Positions 34,101 through 43,483 of a stretch of DNA of 47,856 bases are shown piece after piece; position 1 is the first letter of the stretch; every line of letters starts with the position of its first letter. Both the position numbers and the translations under genes were made by a program. This DNA comes from Nephromyces sp. MM_2019. Its lineage: Eukaryota; Apicomplexa; Aconoidasida; Nephromycida. The notes under the pieces were generated by a model, which worked only from the letters and a program-made list of their open reading frames with translations, did no database searches and was not told the DNA's origin. Where the stretch lies: NCBI GenBank assembly GCA_015657535.1, contig JADHZB010001671.1:1-47856 (forward strand), written 5' to 3'.

Positions 34101-34393
34101 GTGTGAAGCATAGAATCCTTATTCTGTATGAAAGCGCGTGAAACGAATGCGAAATATCTTCAAAAAAACACATTTTTTCTCATTTTCTTCGAGAAGATGC
34201 ATGTGTGTGCGTGTGTGTGGATTTTCCTGCTATTACACACACTCCTTTGGCCTGAAACTGTGCTATTCAGGTAGAACACGAATTCTACTGGAGGGTGATA
34301 AACTGGGTAATATCGGGGGAGATAAAATGGGATGGTGTAAACCCTTCTTCCGTCACTTTTCCCGAAGGCTACGAGTATGCTAGGCAAAATTGA
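31154..34393 (+). CDS. purN: phosphoribosylglycinamide formyltransferase (stand-alone, 240 aa)
   Basis: The enzyme formylates 5'-phosphoribosylglycinamide using 10-formyl-tetrahydrofolate, the third step of de novo IMP synthesis. Exons: 31154-31327, 32457-32683, 33272-33341, 33746-33874 and 34271-34393 (TGA), with phases 0, 2, 0 and 0. Donors are GTGAGA, GTAAGG, GTTAGG and GTAGGA; acceptors are CATCAG, CTTTAG, CACAG and ATTCAG. Domains in order: RIAVFASG and a Gly-rich phosphate loop (GGGSGFRN, about 23-30), VVSN (47-50), ILAGWLKLVP (about 92-101), NIHPGPLP (126-133), FGGSGMYG, FTGPTIHF (160-167) and VEHEFYWRV. Catalytic Asn126, His128 and Asp173 (E. coli N106, H108, D144) are present. Length fits a monofunctional PurN rather than the trifunctional animal GART. 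Its introns carry two tandem-repeat arrays. Exon boundaries are inferred, but the family assignment is firm. Confidence 0.93.
32285..32412. repeat. 32-bp minisatellite, four copies, in purN intron 1
   Basis: Four head-to-tail 32-bp units of GATACACACACGTGCACACG plus CAAACACGCACG, with a few substitutions in the first and last copies. It sits 45 bp before exon 2. All long CA/TG-rich open frames here derive from it. Confidence 0.9.
32885..32991. repeat. perfect 50-bp tandem duplication in purN intron 2
   Basis: The 50-bp unit beginning GTAAATAGATTGTGGCCTAT at 32891 recurs exactly at 32941. A third, diverged copy may precede it near 32840-32890 (GTTGGTGTGTATTTGCGTGT). Confidence 0.85.
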
Positions 34394-34446
34394 TACGCAC
34401 ACTCGGGATTGTTAAGCAAATCAAACACACGCAGCCACCTCTGTGG

Positions 34447-34540
34447 GATTGCTAGACTGGAATAGATACGCACAAGGTTCCGTTGGGCGATTGCTAGAGA
34501 TTGAAAGAGTTCCCACACACAAGGTTCAGTGGAGCAATCC
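34447..34540. repeat. degenerate direct repeat 3' of purN
   Basis: GATTGCTAGACTGGAATAGA at 34447 resembles GATTGCTAGAGATTGAAAGA at 34489, each followed by a CACAAGGTTC motif. The open frames across it on both strands show internally repeated peptides and are not called. Confidence 0.45.
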
Positions 34541-34643
34541 AGGTCCTCAAACACGATGTAGGGCTGCTAAACGAGCTTGCAATCGTCAAGCAAGTACAGC
34601 ACACACGAGAACAGGCGAGTGCTTTAATCAAGCCATGTAAAAT

Positions 34644-35125
34644 TTGAGGATTTATAGTTTCCTACACACATACGTACTACTAAAATTGGGGGAAAATCAC
34701 CAGAGCTTCGCTCACTCTTATGCAGGAAAGGTTAGAGCTGAGCAACTAAGAAGAATAAGCTTGTTCATCTTCCGCAATGAAGCACAACATCTGCAGAAAT
34801 TAAGAGTATTTGGCAAATTTGACTTCTCTCTTGCAGCAACATCAGACTGTATATAGGAAGATGTGTGTGTGTGGGTGTGTGTGTGCACACACCAACTTAT
34901 GTGAAACTACTAACTATTTTTTCTTATATGATGAAAACGATCTCCCCTTTGGTTATAAGATCCTCTTAAACAGGGAGATTTGCTGATGGCAAATCACTCT
35001 CTCATGAGGCCGGGGGTGGTGGCTATATACAAGAGATACTGATGATAGGGGGGTTTCAAAGAATAACAAACGCACACACAAGCAGAGGTGCAGGCTACCA
35101 AATACAAGCATACACACGCACGTAA
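34644..35125 (+). CDS. candidate gene fragment, two exons, unknown product
   Basis: An open frame from 34644 (probably an exon after CTTATGCAG at 34725) reads KVRAEQLRRISLFIFRNEAQ, HLQKLRVFGKFDFSLAATSD, and ends at GACT/GTATAT (34848, phase 1). It joins an exon 34974-35125 after TTAAACAG (phase 1), reading RFADGKSLSHEAGGGGYIQE then ILMIGGFQ, with a repeat-derived tail to TAA. An alternative reading of the intron (DENDLPFGYKILLNREIC) is also open. The 5' exons are not identified. No family recognised. Confidence 0.4.
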
Positions 35126-36111
35126 AGTTTTTTAACCGCAGCTAATACACGCACGTACCAGAGAAACACACAGATACGCGCGCATCAGCACACATAGACA
35201 GGCAATCCTTCAGTACAGCTAAGGATTTTGACGCATTGAAACTAGTGAGATGTTTGCTTGAGTCGCGTGTGTGCAACAATAGAAAGTTGACAGGCTAGTC
35301 AGCGTAGTAGTATTAGGGAGGGGCAAAATGGAGAACACAATTTAGCATCGCTGAGAAAACGCCGTAGCTCCTTCACACAAAAACTGCAGTATGATATAAG
35401 AGCCATTCTTAAGATGGCTAGCTAATCTCAACTAGGCGTATCAACAGAGTAAATTCGCCTAACAAAATCCTCTAAATCGAAACTTCTAGAAAGATGAGGT
35501 GAGTAAACAGTTTCGCGATCTTTTACACAACTCTGCCTCTAGCGAGAACTAGACGTTGGTTGACTTCTTTTTTCCATTCAAAATTGAGAATTCGCAAGAA
35601 ATTCCGCCAGAAGAGAAAAACAAACAAAAAAGAGCAAAAATCCCAAAGAGGATGATTTTACCTCTTCTTCAAAGAGTGAAGAAAACGCTGCTTCATCTTC
35701 GAAGAGTGAAGGGTATTCACTTTTCCATCCAAATGGAGAAGAATCCCATATTATATCCGTATATTGCTGAGTTGCACACATACACACCACTAAACTTTAA
35801 ACTCAACCCCTGTACTGCACCCCCCATGCCTCCAATGATGACAAAACACACGTCCACACACACACGCCCCCCAACCCTCCAAACAACCCCCTTCATCCAC
35901 GCTTAGATCTCATTCAGTGCATATATACTAGTTGGCTATTAAGCTGGAGTTGATATTCTTTGCGACGCCTTGTACACATATGTGTGGGGTTTCACAACAT
36001 ATATCACATGGCAAAGTAATAAACTTGACAACACTGGGAAACAAAACACCCACTGCACCTCTCGACAAGCAAAGCACACACAAAGAATGCTGCCTACACA
36101 GGTACCGCTAC
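35126..36111 (+). other. possible Ser/Lys/Glu-rich exon; otherwise CA-rich
   Basis: Between 35589 and 35771 all three plus frames are open; the most protein-like reads KSKNPKEDDFTSSSKSEENA then ASSSKSEGYSLFHPNGEESH, ending at TGA. A short first exon ending ATGAG/GTGAGT near 35498 could precede it. CA-rich DNA surrounds it. Not resolved. Confidence 0.25.
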
Positions 36112-37910
36112 TTATGCCTTCTTTGATGATTTCTTTGAAGTCACTGGCTTCTTGGTAGTAGCAGCCTTCATTTCTGCCAACTTGTTCTGCTTCTCCTTCT
36201 CAAGAAGCATCTCTTTTACGCACCTCTGCTCCTCCAAAAGAAATGCCCTTACGATTCTAAAGGGATGAAAATAGCACATACACACGGAAAGATAAGCTTT
36301 AACTAGTGAAGAGTAGGAAGTTCAGAGGTTTAACACTGGAAATAAGGGTAAAATTCATCCAAAAAGAGGATTTAAGAAGAGTAAGAAGAAGAGAGAGGAA
36401 TAAGAAGAGCAGCAAGAAGAGGGAGAGGAGTAAAAAGAAGATGAAGAGTAAAAAGAAGATGAAGAAGAGTAAAAAGAAGATGAAGAAAAACAACACAAAG
36501 TAACAAGATAAACTCAAGACAAATATCTGAATACTGATATGTACTGAATGGAAACAAGCATACCTCTACTGAGTTAATAATACCTGAATATTTATACACA
36601 CAGCTATACAGGGATGATGCTCAGCAAAATCGTTTACACACACAGAGCTTCATAACCACAAGCATATACTCATCAGATGTTTTACGTTCGCAGGAATCTC
36701 AGACATCAGTATGTAGCTTATATCACACATCCCCACTAAATAAAACAAAAACGCACATACCTTTCCCGAACAAATTGGGCAGAGAGAGTGCCACCATAAG
36801 CTCGAGATACAGTCCTCTTTGACCTTCTTAACCTCTTCATCTTCTCGGGTCTAGCACGTGCAACCTGATGAAAATTTCTTGATAAAATATGTTAGGATGA
36901 TGGAAAAGAAGCTGAGAAAACCACCAAAAAGTAAAGCTAGAGGTTCACTAGATGCATCCCACTAGAAGCCAAGGGAAAAACTCCGTAATCCTCCGGCACT
37001 AGAGCAAAAAAAACTAGCGTTTTACAACGCTTAGACGAGGGGATTCGCAACTGCTCCCAAGATTAAAGCTACTGAAGGGGCGAGGAATGAGTAGATGCCT
37101 TCAAGCCTACTTGCGTGCGTGTGTGTGCATTTTTTTTAGCCAACAGGGATGTCGACCTAAAAAGAATATTTATCAAGCCTAAAGAGAGCGTGCCCAAAAT
37201 AAAAACAAGCTTAAAGCTTCACTCTTCCTCTACACCACTGCACACACGCGCTATTTACACAGAAAGTATCATCAAATACTGGCTTACTTCAGTTCATGAC
37301 ATTTGCAGAACTCATTATCTAAAAACCAGTGAAAGCGCTGAAAAAAGCTCATTTTGCCGCCAATTTTCAATTTCTCAGATAATCGAAGCGGAATTAGCTG
37401 AATCTACACTACGCGCTACCACACTCCCTCAATTAATATGAGATAGCAAGCCCAAAAAATGTTATTCATTCGTTAATTTTTATAAAAAATCAGTAAATTA
37501 TAAGGCAGAATATGAGTGCCATTTTTCGCCTGAAAAGTGGAGGCAATATTCAACTACACACAATCTAGTAAGCATACACATTCCATATGCACAAGTGGGG
37601 TTCAATGAAGGCATCATCTGCTTTAATCACTAATTTAGCAAAAAGTAAATATACGTCTACATACACTCGCATCATCATCACAACCCCGCTTCCTACGCCA
37701 CAATGGAATCTCTATGAAACAAAAAACCCCGCAAAAGCCCCAATATTTTACCCCTCCAAGAGGAGCCTTGCATTCCCCACACTTTTGGAAGGAGCCCAAC
37801 TTCTTCTTGTGATGCATAACCGTCCTTCCACCAGGGGTTTTCACCCTGATGGTTTTATTAGAGACTGTCGCATAAGGGTTATGCCTGGGAAGAGTGAGTC
37901 TCCTCGTCAT
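36112..37910 (-). CDS. RPL34: 60S ribosomal protein eL34 (135 aa)
   Basis: A structural protein of the large cytosolic ribosomal subunit. Exon 1 is 37910-37752 (53 codons; GGG/GTAAAA, phase 0), exon 2 is 36864-36761 (CATCAG acceptor; AG/GTATGT, phase 2) and exon 3 is 36256-36112 (CCTTTAG; TAA). Family landmarks: MTRRLTLPRHNPYATVSNKT, VKTPGGRTV, KCGECKAPLGG, KRTVSRAYGG and VRAFLLEEQ, with a Lys-rich tail (KKPVTSKKSSKKA). The ATG lies exactly where eL34 begins. The first zinc-ribbon pair (Cys44, Cys47) is present, but the second expected C-x2-C after SRAYGG reads SAQF, so the zinc site is incomplete. Intron 1 (887 nt) contains a possible antisense gene; intron 2 holds a GAAGA-rich repeat. Confidence 0.95.
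36360..36500. repeat. purine-rich GAAGA/AAGATG simple repeat in RPL34 intron 2
   Basis: The plus strand is dominated by AAGAAGAG, GTAAAAAGAAGATGAAGA and similar units. On the RPL34 coding (minus) strand this is a long pyrimidine tract. The Lys/Arg- and Leu/Phe-rich open frames on the two strands are products of this repeat. Confidence 0.8.
36897..37441 (+). CDS. possible nested gene in RPL34 intron 1, opposite strand (111 aa)
   Basis: Exon 1 is 36897-36930 (ATG; AAAA/GTAAAG, phase 1) and exon 2 is 37140-37441 (TTTTTTTAG acceptor, phase 1; TGA). Exon 2 alone has 99 open codons of good composition: NRDVDLKRIFIKPKESVPKI, YTESIIKYWLTSVHDICRTH, SQIIEAELAESTLRATTLPQ. No family is recognised. It is entirely contained in the first intron of RPL34 on the other strand. 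The short first exon is less certain than the second, and an unspliced intron with a fortuitous long frame remains possible. Confidence 0.45.
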
Positions 37911-38490
37911 CTTGAATTAGAAGGGGGTAGTTAAAAGTGTATACACACACACAAGAGAAATGTGATGAGAAAGGAGCGTGAAAGGATATACCACTATCGA
38001 CGCAGAAACATTGATTTTGATATGTTAAAATAGATTGAAGAGGGAAGGAATCTCACAAGCAAAAACACCGTCAGCACACCCAGAAGAGGGACAGAGTTAC
38101 TTAGCTTTGTCTGTTGCTTTCCGCTTGTTACGGCTGTACAACCTGTTGAGGGACGACGGAATGGTGGGGGAGAGATTTACCTTCCGGAGGTGTTGAGATG
38201 GCGGGATGGTGGCGGAGAAGTTATACTCGCTTTGTGTGTGTGTGTGTTTATTTGTTTGGTATCGGGCCTGGTTGGGGGGTTTGAGTTACTCGGTGGGGGG
38301 GGGGAGTGCTCTCTGTGTGCGTGTGTTGTTACGCAGAGTACCATTTAGGGGGGATGAAGTCCTCGCTTCATGTGTGTTGTTTAGTATAGTGGGGGGAGGG
38401 GGTTTGAGTTACTGGGGGTCGGGGAGAAGTTCTCTGTGTGTGTGTTGTTATATATAATATCACCTGGGGGAGGTTAAGTTCTCGCTTTGT
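37911..38490. other. no supported gene; G- and GT-rich
   Basis: GTGTGT tracts and G-runs (a GGGGGGGG run near 38296) dominate 38150-38490. The Cys/Val/Gly-rich frame at 38206-38457 is repeat-derived. This is the 5' flank of RPL34. Confidence 0.5.
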
Positions 38491-39015
38491 GTGTTGCTAT
38501 ACGTACTACCACTCAGGTGGAGTGAAACTTGTCTCTCTCCATCTCTCTTCTGCGTGTGTGTTGTTATATATACTACCACACCTCGGGTAGTTTCCAATTG
38601 CTCTGCTTCGCACGAGGTTTGCTGGAGGATGCACTTTCATATCCGAAGATCTACAGGGGTCAGTCATGCTAGCATTGTATGTGTGTGTGGGGTCCGCTAC
38701 CCTCAAGGCGGCTGTTTACGGGTGCGTTTGCGAATCGGAGATTCGAGAAAAAAAAGACAGGAAGCAGGAGAATACGGTAGATTATCCACTGTGCTTCCTT
38801 TCAGGCAGCGTCATGCATATGGCGCTTTCATAAAAGTACTACACACACACCACATCACCTACAATTCACGATGTAAGGAACTCAATCGTTTTTCTAGTAG
38901 TAGAGGAGAGCACTATAAAGGTATAGAATGTAGGCAAGCCTCACACCCAAGTGAGTTGGTAAGATTTGGAGTTACTCATAGGATGTGTGTTACTCAGAGG
39001 TTGCGTGTTACTTAA
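38491..39015 (+). CDS. weak candidate: 174-codon open frame in GT-rich DNA
   Basis: A long frame starts with codon TTG or similar and is Cys/Val-rich where GT repeats occur. It then reads VRLRIGDSRKKRQEAGEYGR, LSTVLPFRQRHAYGAF and KELNRFSSSRGEHYKGIECR in non-repeat DNA, before entering the minisatellite. The non-repeat middle (38700-38960) could be a real exon. No splice model or family. Confidence 0.25.
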   Translation: MLLYVLPLRWSETCLSPSLFCVCVVIYTTTPRVVSNCSASHEVCWRMHFHIRRSTGVSHASIVCVCGVRYPQGGCLRVRLRIGDSRKKRQEAGEYGRLSTVLPFRQRHAYGAFIKVLHTHHITYNSRCKELNRFSSSRGEHYKGIECRQASHPSELVRFGVTHRMCVTQRLRVT

Positions 39016-39172
39016 CGGATGTGTGTTACTTAGAACTTAGAAGATGTAAGTTACTCAGAATTTTTGAGTTACTCAGAGGATGTGCATTACTTAGAAGATG
39101 TGTGCTACTTAGAGGATATGTGTTACTTAGAGGATGTGTGTACTACTCAGAAATCTTAAGTTACTCAGAGGC
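38970..39172. repeat. about 18-bp minisatellite, roughly ten copies
   Basis: GTTACTCAGAGGATGTGT-like units recur across about 200 bp, with TACTTAG/TACTCAG alternation and some spacing changes. Confidence 0.85.
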
Positions 39173-39583
39173 TATTGGTAGGTATGAAGCGAACTGACGC
39201 ATAGAGAAGCGGGAGATTTGAAGCTCTACAGCAATCTGTGTGTTTCAAGGTCAACAATTTGGGATTTTTTGATGGGGATAGAATGATACCGGTTCGTGTG
39301 TGCAACACCTAGCTTCCCTATTACGAGCTACAAAAAGCAGTGCGCTCACATAGGAAAACTCCGTAGAGAGCAGCACTAGCAATGCTCGCACACAGAGGAA
39401 CCTAGTGTCTTCACACATGTATTGCCTAGCGATAATGAGATTAGGAAAATGTCAAGAAGTCTAGCTAGTTGCTTACGTCGACTATAACGTTGGTGGCAGG
39501 ACATTCTAGAAACTTTGCTACTTTAAATGCATTAGAAAAACTTGATCAAGACTTCATCTCTAATTACCTTGTAGCATACATGA
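39173..39583. other. no supported gene
   Basis: Mixed-composition DNA without a supported exon or conspicuous repeat. Confidence 0.4.
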
Positions 39584-39859
39584 ATGCTTGCAGGCAGTTT
39601 TCCTGTATTCTCTGCTTCTCCTAGTTCCTCTTGTACTGGTTCTTCGTCTAGTACTTATTCTCCCTCTTTGTGTGCTTTGAAGAAAACACAAACAGGTATA
39701 TCAACACACTCAATCACACCAACACACACAGATCCAACTACTACACCTTTTCGTAGATGTCATTGCTGCGGCTCACATTTTTTCAGGAGTATCTCAGCTT
39801 CCTGTCAACATTCCAACGCAATAAAATGCAGGTTCATCTGCAAGACTAGCATGCACTAG
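39584..39859 (+). CDS. candidate Ser/Thr-rich first exon
   Basis: ATG-initiated frame reading MLAGSFPVFSASPSSSCTGS then SSTYSPSLCALKKTQT, up to a good donor ACAG/GTATAT at about 39694; beyond it, CA-derived Thr/His codons follow. An alternative frame after TTGCAG gives an almost purely hydrophobic peptide (VFLYSLLLLVPLVLVLRLVL). Only one can be right. No partner exon found. Confidence 0.25.
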   Translation: MLAGSFPVFSASPSSSCTGSSSSTYSPSLCALKKTQTGISTHSITPTHTDPTTTPFRRCHCCGSHFFRSISASCQHSNAIKCRFICKTSMH

Positions 39860-39969
39860 CGAATACCTCCTCTTGCGCCAAAGTGTTATCCTCTTTCTTA
39901 GATGCTTGAAGGTTTTGAGGCTTTTTTATGAGTATATATTCGGTTTTCAATCCCTTTTCTCCATAATTT

Positions 39970-40239
39970 ATGCTCCATTCTGGAAGTTGTTTCCTTATAA
40001 TAGCTTGGATTTTTATTCTTTTGCTAGGAGTGCTTTCTGTTGCAATGACTCTACAGTTTTATCATGATTTGGTATTTATGTCTTTTGTCTGGATTTTGTT
40101 AGCCTGCTGTAACTCCGCGCTTATTTTCTCGATATTTCAGCTAGTTTTTCCCAAAAAAAAGCTTCATCTTTCAAGTCTTTTTTTGCTGTCGGGGAGTTTG
40201 GCGAAAAATCTTCGCTATGAGAATTTGAGGAACAAGTAA
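39970..40239 (+). CDS. possible small two-span membrane protein (89 aa)
   Basis: ATG to TAA in one exon. Two hydrophobic spans are clear: CFLIIAWIFILLLGVLSVAM (about 7-27) and FMSFVWILLACCNSALIFSI (about 36-55). A basic tail follows (PKKKLHL, KNLRYENLRNK). A possible donor AACAA/GTAACA overlaps the stop. A second frame (39873-40067) is also open, so T-rich composition may explain both. No family recognised. Confidence 0.35.
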   Translation: MLHSGSCFLIIAWIFILLLGVLSVAMTLQFYHDLVFMSFVWILLACCNSALIFSIFQLVFPKKKLHLSSLFLLSGSLAKNLRYENLRNK

Positions 40240-40673
40240 CACTTTTTTTGTATTACTGAGTCTTATTGCTTTGAAAAAGCGCGAAAGGGATTCATCGTAT
40301 GATGGAGAATGTGAAATGGCCGCAACAAACTCTTGATACTTTTCTCATCTTTTCTTAATCTTATGTACTCGCAAATCTTTCTGTTTGGTGCGTGGGATCT
40401 TCTGCTGTATTCCAAACACGGAAATCACACCAAAGAGTTTCCCCGACAGTTTTCTGTCGGAGACTTTTGTGTGCGTAAGAAAACTAGATGAAAAATCAAT
40501 AGGGAAAAACACCCAAAAAAACAAGAAAATAAAAGGCACATTTGCCTTTACATCTATTGCTTTGTGTGCGCGAAAAAATTAGATGAAAAAACTTCAGAAA
40601 AACACCCGAAAAAACAAGCTATTAAAAGATATCTCTCCCCTTTACATGTATAGAGTTATGGAGTTAGGAGCAT

Positions 40674-40901
40674 GTGCGTACTACCCGAGAAAAAGACCTG
40701 CTAACAACACTCTTCCACGTGCCTAAAGGGGAGATTTTGCATTTACTTTCCAAACTAAAGCGTAGCAAACACTGCCGCACATTGATAAAAACAAAGAAAA
40801 AGTCGCCTAGTTATACACAAAGTGCATACTTTGCGTTTCAATGCGTTGGAAAAAACTTCAAAAGTATAGCCGAGAATAGGAACATAAAGTATGCACTTTA
40901 G
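40674..40901 (+). CDS. weak candidate exon
   Basis: A 75-codon frame starting GTG reads REKDLLTTLFHVPKGEILHL then LSKLKRSKHCRTLIKTKKKS. Composition is protein-like, but neither splice sites nor a start were found. Its end meets the 3' end of the minus-strand candidate below. Confidence 0.25.
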   Translation: MRTTREKDLLTTLFHVPKGEILHLLSKLKRSKHCRTLIKTKKKSPSYTQSAYFAFQCVGKNFKSIAENRNIKYAL

Positions 40902-41146
40902 CAGCATTTTGTGAAGATATTGAAGAAGTAATCATTTGAAGCATAGAGTGCGTGAAAAATCCTGCTCTCATTCCAAAAATTAATGCGTAAGAAAATAGCG
41001 AAAACAAAGCAGAAAAAGCAGTGGCTAAGAGGAGGTAAAGTATAACTAAGAGTTGGTATGGTATCAGATTTGTGTGTGAAGGATAGAGTTTACCGTTGAA
41101 TAGCAAGAATCACCAAAAAGACAAAACGTATCTCTAAATAAACCAT
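40898..41146 (-). CDS. candidate two-exon small secreted or membrane protein (66 aa)
   Basis: Exon 1 is 41146-41094 (ATG; CG/GTAAAC, phase 2), encoding MVYLEIRFVFLVILAIQ, a typical signal peptide or anchor. Exon 2 is 41045-40898 (CTCTTAG, phase 2; TAA), reading CFFCFVFAIFLRINFWNESR then IFHALYASNDYFFNIF. The intron is 48 nt. A competing single frame (40858-41106) is hydrophobic too, so the model is uncertain. Confidence 0.3.
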
Positions 41147-41788
41147 ACCATCCAATTTCCACTTAAAATAAAGAGCTAACCCTTGGCTTCACGTAGGGGT
41201 TACGAATAACTAATGAAATATAGGTGGATTCACACACACACACACATTTTCGAGGTAATTTGTCGACTTTTATGCTTGAAATGGCGCTAAATTCAGCGGA
41301 AATCCCCTTTTTTTCTAAAAAAAGTGTATGGTGTCTGCGAAACATATTATTCAATCAAATTTTTCACGAGCCCAGGTGACCCTCGTGAAATACTTAGTGT
41401 TTCTAGGTCTTTTTCTATCGCTTCAAATCCTGTGTGAAAATCTCAACAACAATCGCCAAAAGCAAGTTTTTTCATGAGAAAAATGTGTACTAATCTCATT
41501 TATATAACACACACACAAATTTGACTTGTACTCTTTTTTTAGCCTTTTGGTACTCTAATTTGCTCCTTTTTTTTGGGTGTATCTTGCTGGGAGCTATTCC
41601 CCCCTTTGTGATTCTGTTTTATGTATTCTAAGATGATTTTCTACACTCCTTTGTAGAAAAAATGTGAAGATCTGCAGATTTTCTGCTTCTTGCAACGGAA
41701 AAAGTTTGAATTTTTCAGCCATTTTCCATACTCTATACACACCTTTGAGAGGCATTGACAAGAAGAGGGGACTGCAAGCAGCCTCTTT
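41147..41788. other. no supported gene
   Basis: T-rich intergenic DNA 3' of the zinc-finger gene, with short CA tracts near 41234 and 41510. No exon supported. Confidence 0.45.
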
Positions 41789-43333
41789 TTAAAAATGACC
41801 TCTCAGCCTCTTGCAGCGATGGCATTCATAGTTGGTAACGTAGTTTTTGTTTAGACACTTTGGACATTCCCAGAAGCGGCCAGGATCCGTCTTTGGAGTA
41901 ATCTTCCTTCGAGTCGCTGTTTGAAGTAAGCAAACCGGAAATATCGCATTTTCAGTTTCATCATATATAGGAGCCAGAAAAAAGGTGCAAAATTGAAGCA
42001 TAAAACAATATAAAAGAAGAAACCACTCAAAAAGTGCAGGTGGCATATCTTCAACAGGAAACCAACACGCGAAGGAGATGAAAAGTAACGAAAAATGCAG
42101 TGCTTTTCACGAGACAAGAAAATAATATCATATCTTAGCTTTTGGAGCATTTCTTCACGATTAACTACGCAGAATATGTATTAAGCCCTGAAAAAATAAT
42201 TATGAGGCCATACTATAACTCTGCTGGTGTGTAGGGAACTCACTTAACTGTTCTTCATTGGGAGAGTTAGCTGCCGGTAGTTCTACATTGAGAGAAACTA
42301 GCTGCTGGTAGCTCTACATCTCACGCACCAGCTACTTGATCTTCATGTAGTCTCTAGCTTATCTTGATGAAGTCGTGTGATATAATGAACTATCTCTAAA
42401 CCGTAGGAAAGCTAATTCGTTGAGAAATGGGTGACTCAGTAGCTGCTTATGAAATCTCTAGTTACACACTACTCTTGGTAGATTCAGAGCATTCCAACAG
42501 CAAATCCTGAAATACTCATCTTTCTCAATAGCTTTGCTCACACAATCCTATTCTTTTCATCAAAAGTCCACCTTTACATAGCAAAAAACCGCTTCATTGT
42601 AGCATTTAGCTCCCTCTCACTGTTCAACTTAGTGCAAATATCGAACTTTGCTTTCAAAGTAGAAGCAAAATTCAGACAAGATTCTGCTCTTTGTGTGTTC
42701 CCTCTCTTTCTAAAAGCCCATCTCTCACAGATAATTATCCTCCTCTTCATCTTTCACCCCTACTACACATATCCTCCCTCCATTTTCCCATCTCCTTAGC
42801 TACAATATCTAACCTTGCTGATTACTGTGTAAATCTCCAATTGGAAACAAACTAAACCCCCCTAAAGACAATCCGAATGCCTTCGCATAAGCAGCATTAG
42901 TATAAGCATCCTCCTCTCTTTTACTTCCCTTTGCTATGTCACGTGAATCATTTTGTGAAGATTCAAGGCTTAACGAAGGCTTTGCTCGATGCTGTGAAGC
43001 AGGAAGCTGCACACCTCCCTGATAGCGCTTCTTTGGCGATCTTTTCATCGATGATGGGGGGCTTCTAGATCTCATCTTCTCCTTACTCTGTGATGAACTG
43101 GAATGTTGCCTAAACTCGTGCCTTCTATGGGGGGGATCTTCTTGTCTTCTGTGTGGGGGGTTTTCCCGCTTCCTAGCGAACACCTCCTCCCTCCCCCTGG
43201 GAATCTCATTCTCTTGATCCCTTGAACGGGAGTGACTCACTCGTCGAAGATGCTGATTTGTGCTCCTCCTTGGTGGAGAAGAGGAGGGGGTATCTCTGTA
43301 AGCCCCCCTCTTCAATTGAGGCATATTAGGCAT
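41789..43333 (-). CDS. Arg/Ser-rich protein with C-terminal RanBP2-type zinc finger (215 aa)
   Basis: A probable nuclear RNA-associated protein. Exon 1 is 43333-42814 (173 codons; CAAG/GTTAGA, phase 1) and exon 2 is 41916-41789 (TTCAAACAG, phase 1; TAA). Residues 10-140 are rich in Arg, Ser, Pro and Glu (SSSPPRRSTNQ, HSRSRDQENE, RRQEDPPHRRHEFRQH, RSRSPPSSMKRSPKKRY). The C-terminal finger is W-x-C-x2-C-x3-N-x6-C-x2-C (FWECPKCLNKNYVTNYECHR then CKR), an exact match to the RanBP2/ZRANB2 consensus, including the conserved Trp and Asn. In this family such fingers bind single-stranded RNA or ubiquitin; with an RS-like region, splicing-related RNA binding is the more likely role. The order (RS-like part first, one finger last) reverses ZRANB2. 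Extra small exons in the 897-nt intron cannot be excluded. Confidence 0.8.
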
Positions 43334-43483
43334 TAGGGGATAGATGACGGGGGGGGGGATGTGGAGTCCCTTTGTGGATAAAAAGGAATTTCCCCGCTAG
43401 TGATCCCTCTTCTTAAACTACTGAAAAGGTGGTCGATACTGCTTCAACAGCAATTGATTGGCAGTGGTAACATACACGAAAGC
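43334..43483. promoter_or_regulatory. presumed bidirectional promoter interval
   Basis: About 150 bp separates the minus-strand zinc-finger gene start (43333) from the plus-strand coding candidates (first Met near 43484). It contains a run of ten or more G (43349-43358). No specific element is identified; the role is inferred from the divergent arrangement only. Confidence 0.25.

Noticed and set aside
36299..36599. Lys/Arg-rich and Leu/Phe-rich frames on the two strands
   Set aside because: They are products of the GAAGA simple repeat in RPL34 intron 2.
37587..37934. 115-codon plus-strand frame
   Set aside because: It is antisense to RPL34 exon 1, whose family match is unambiguous; the plus frame is a shadow.
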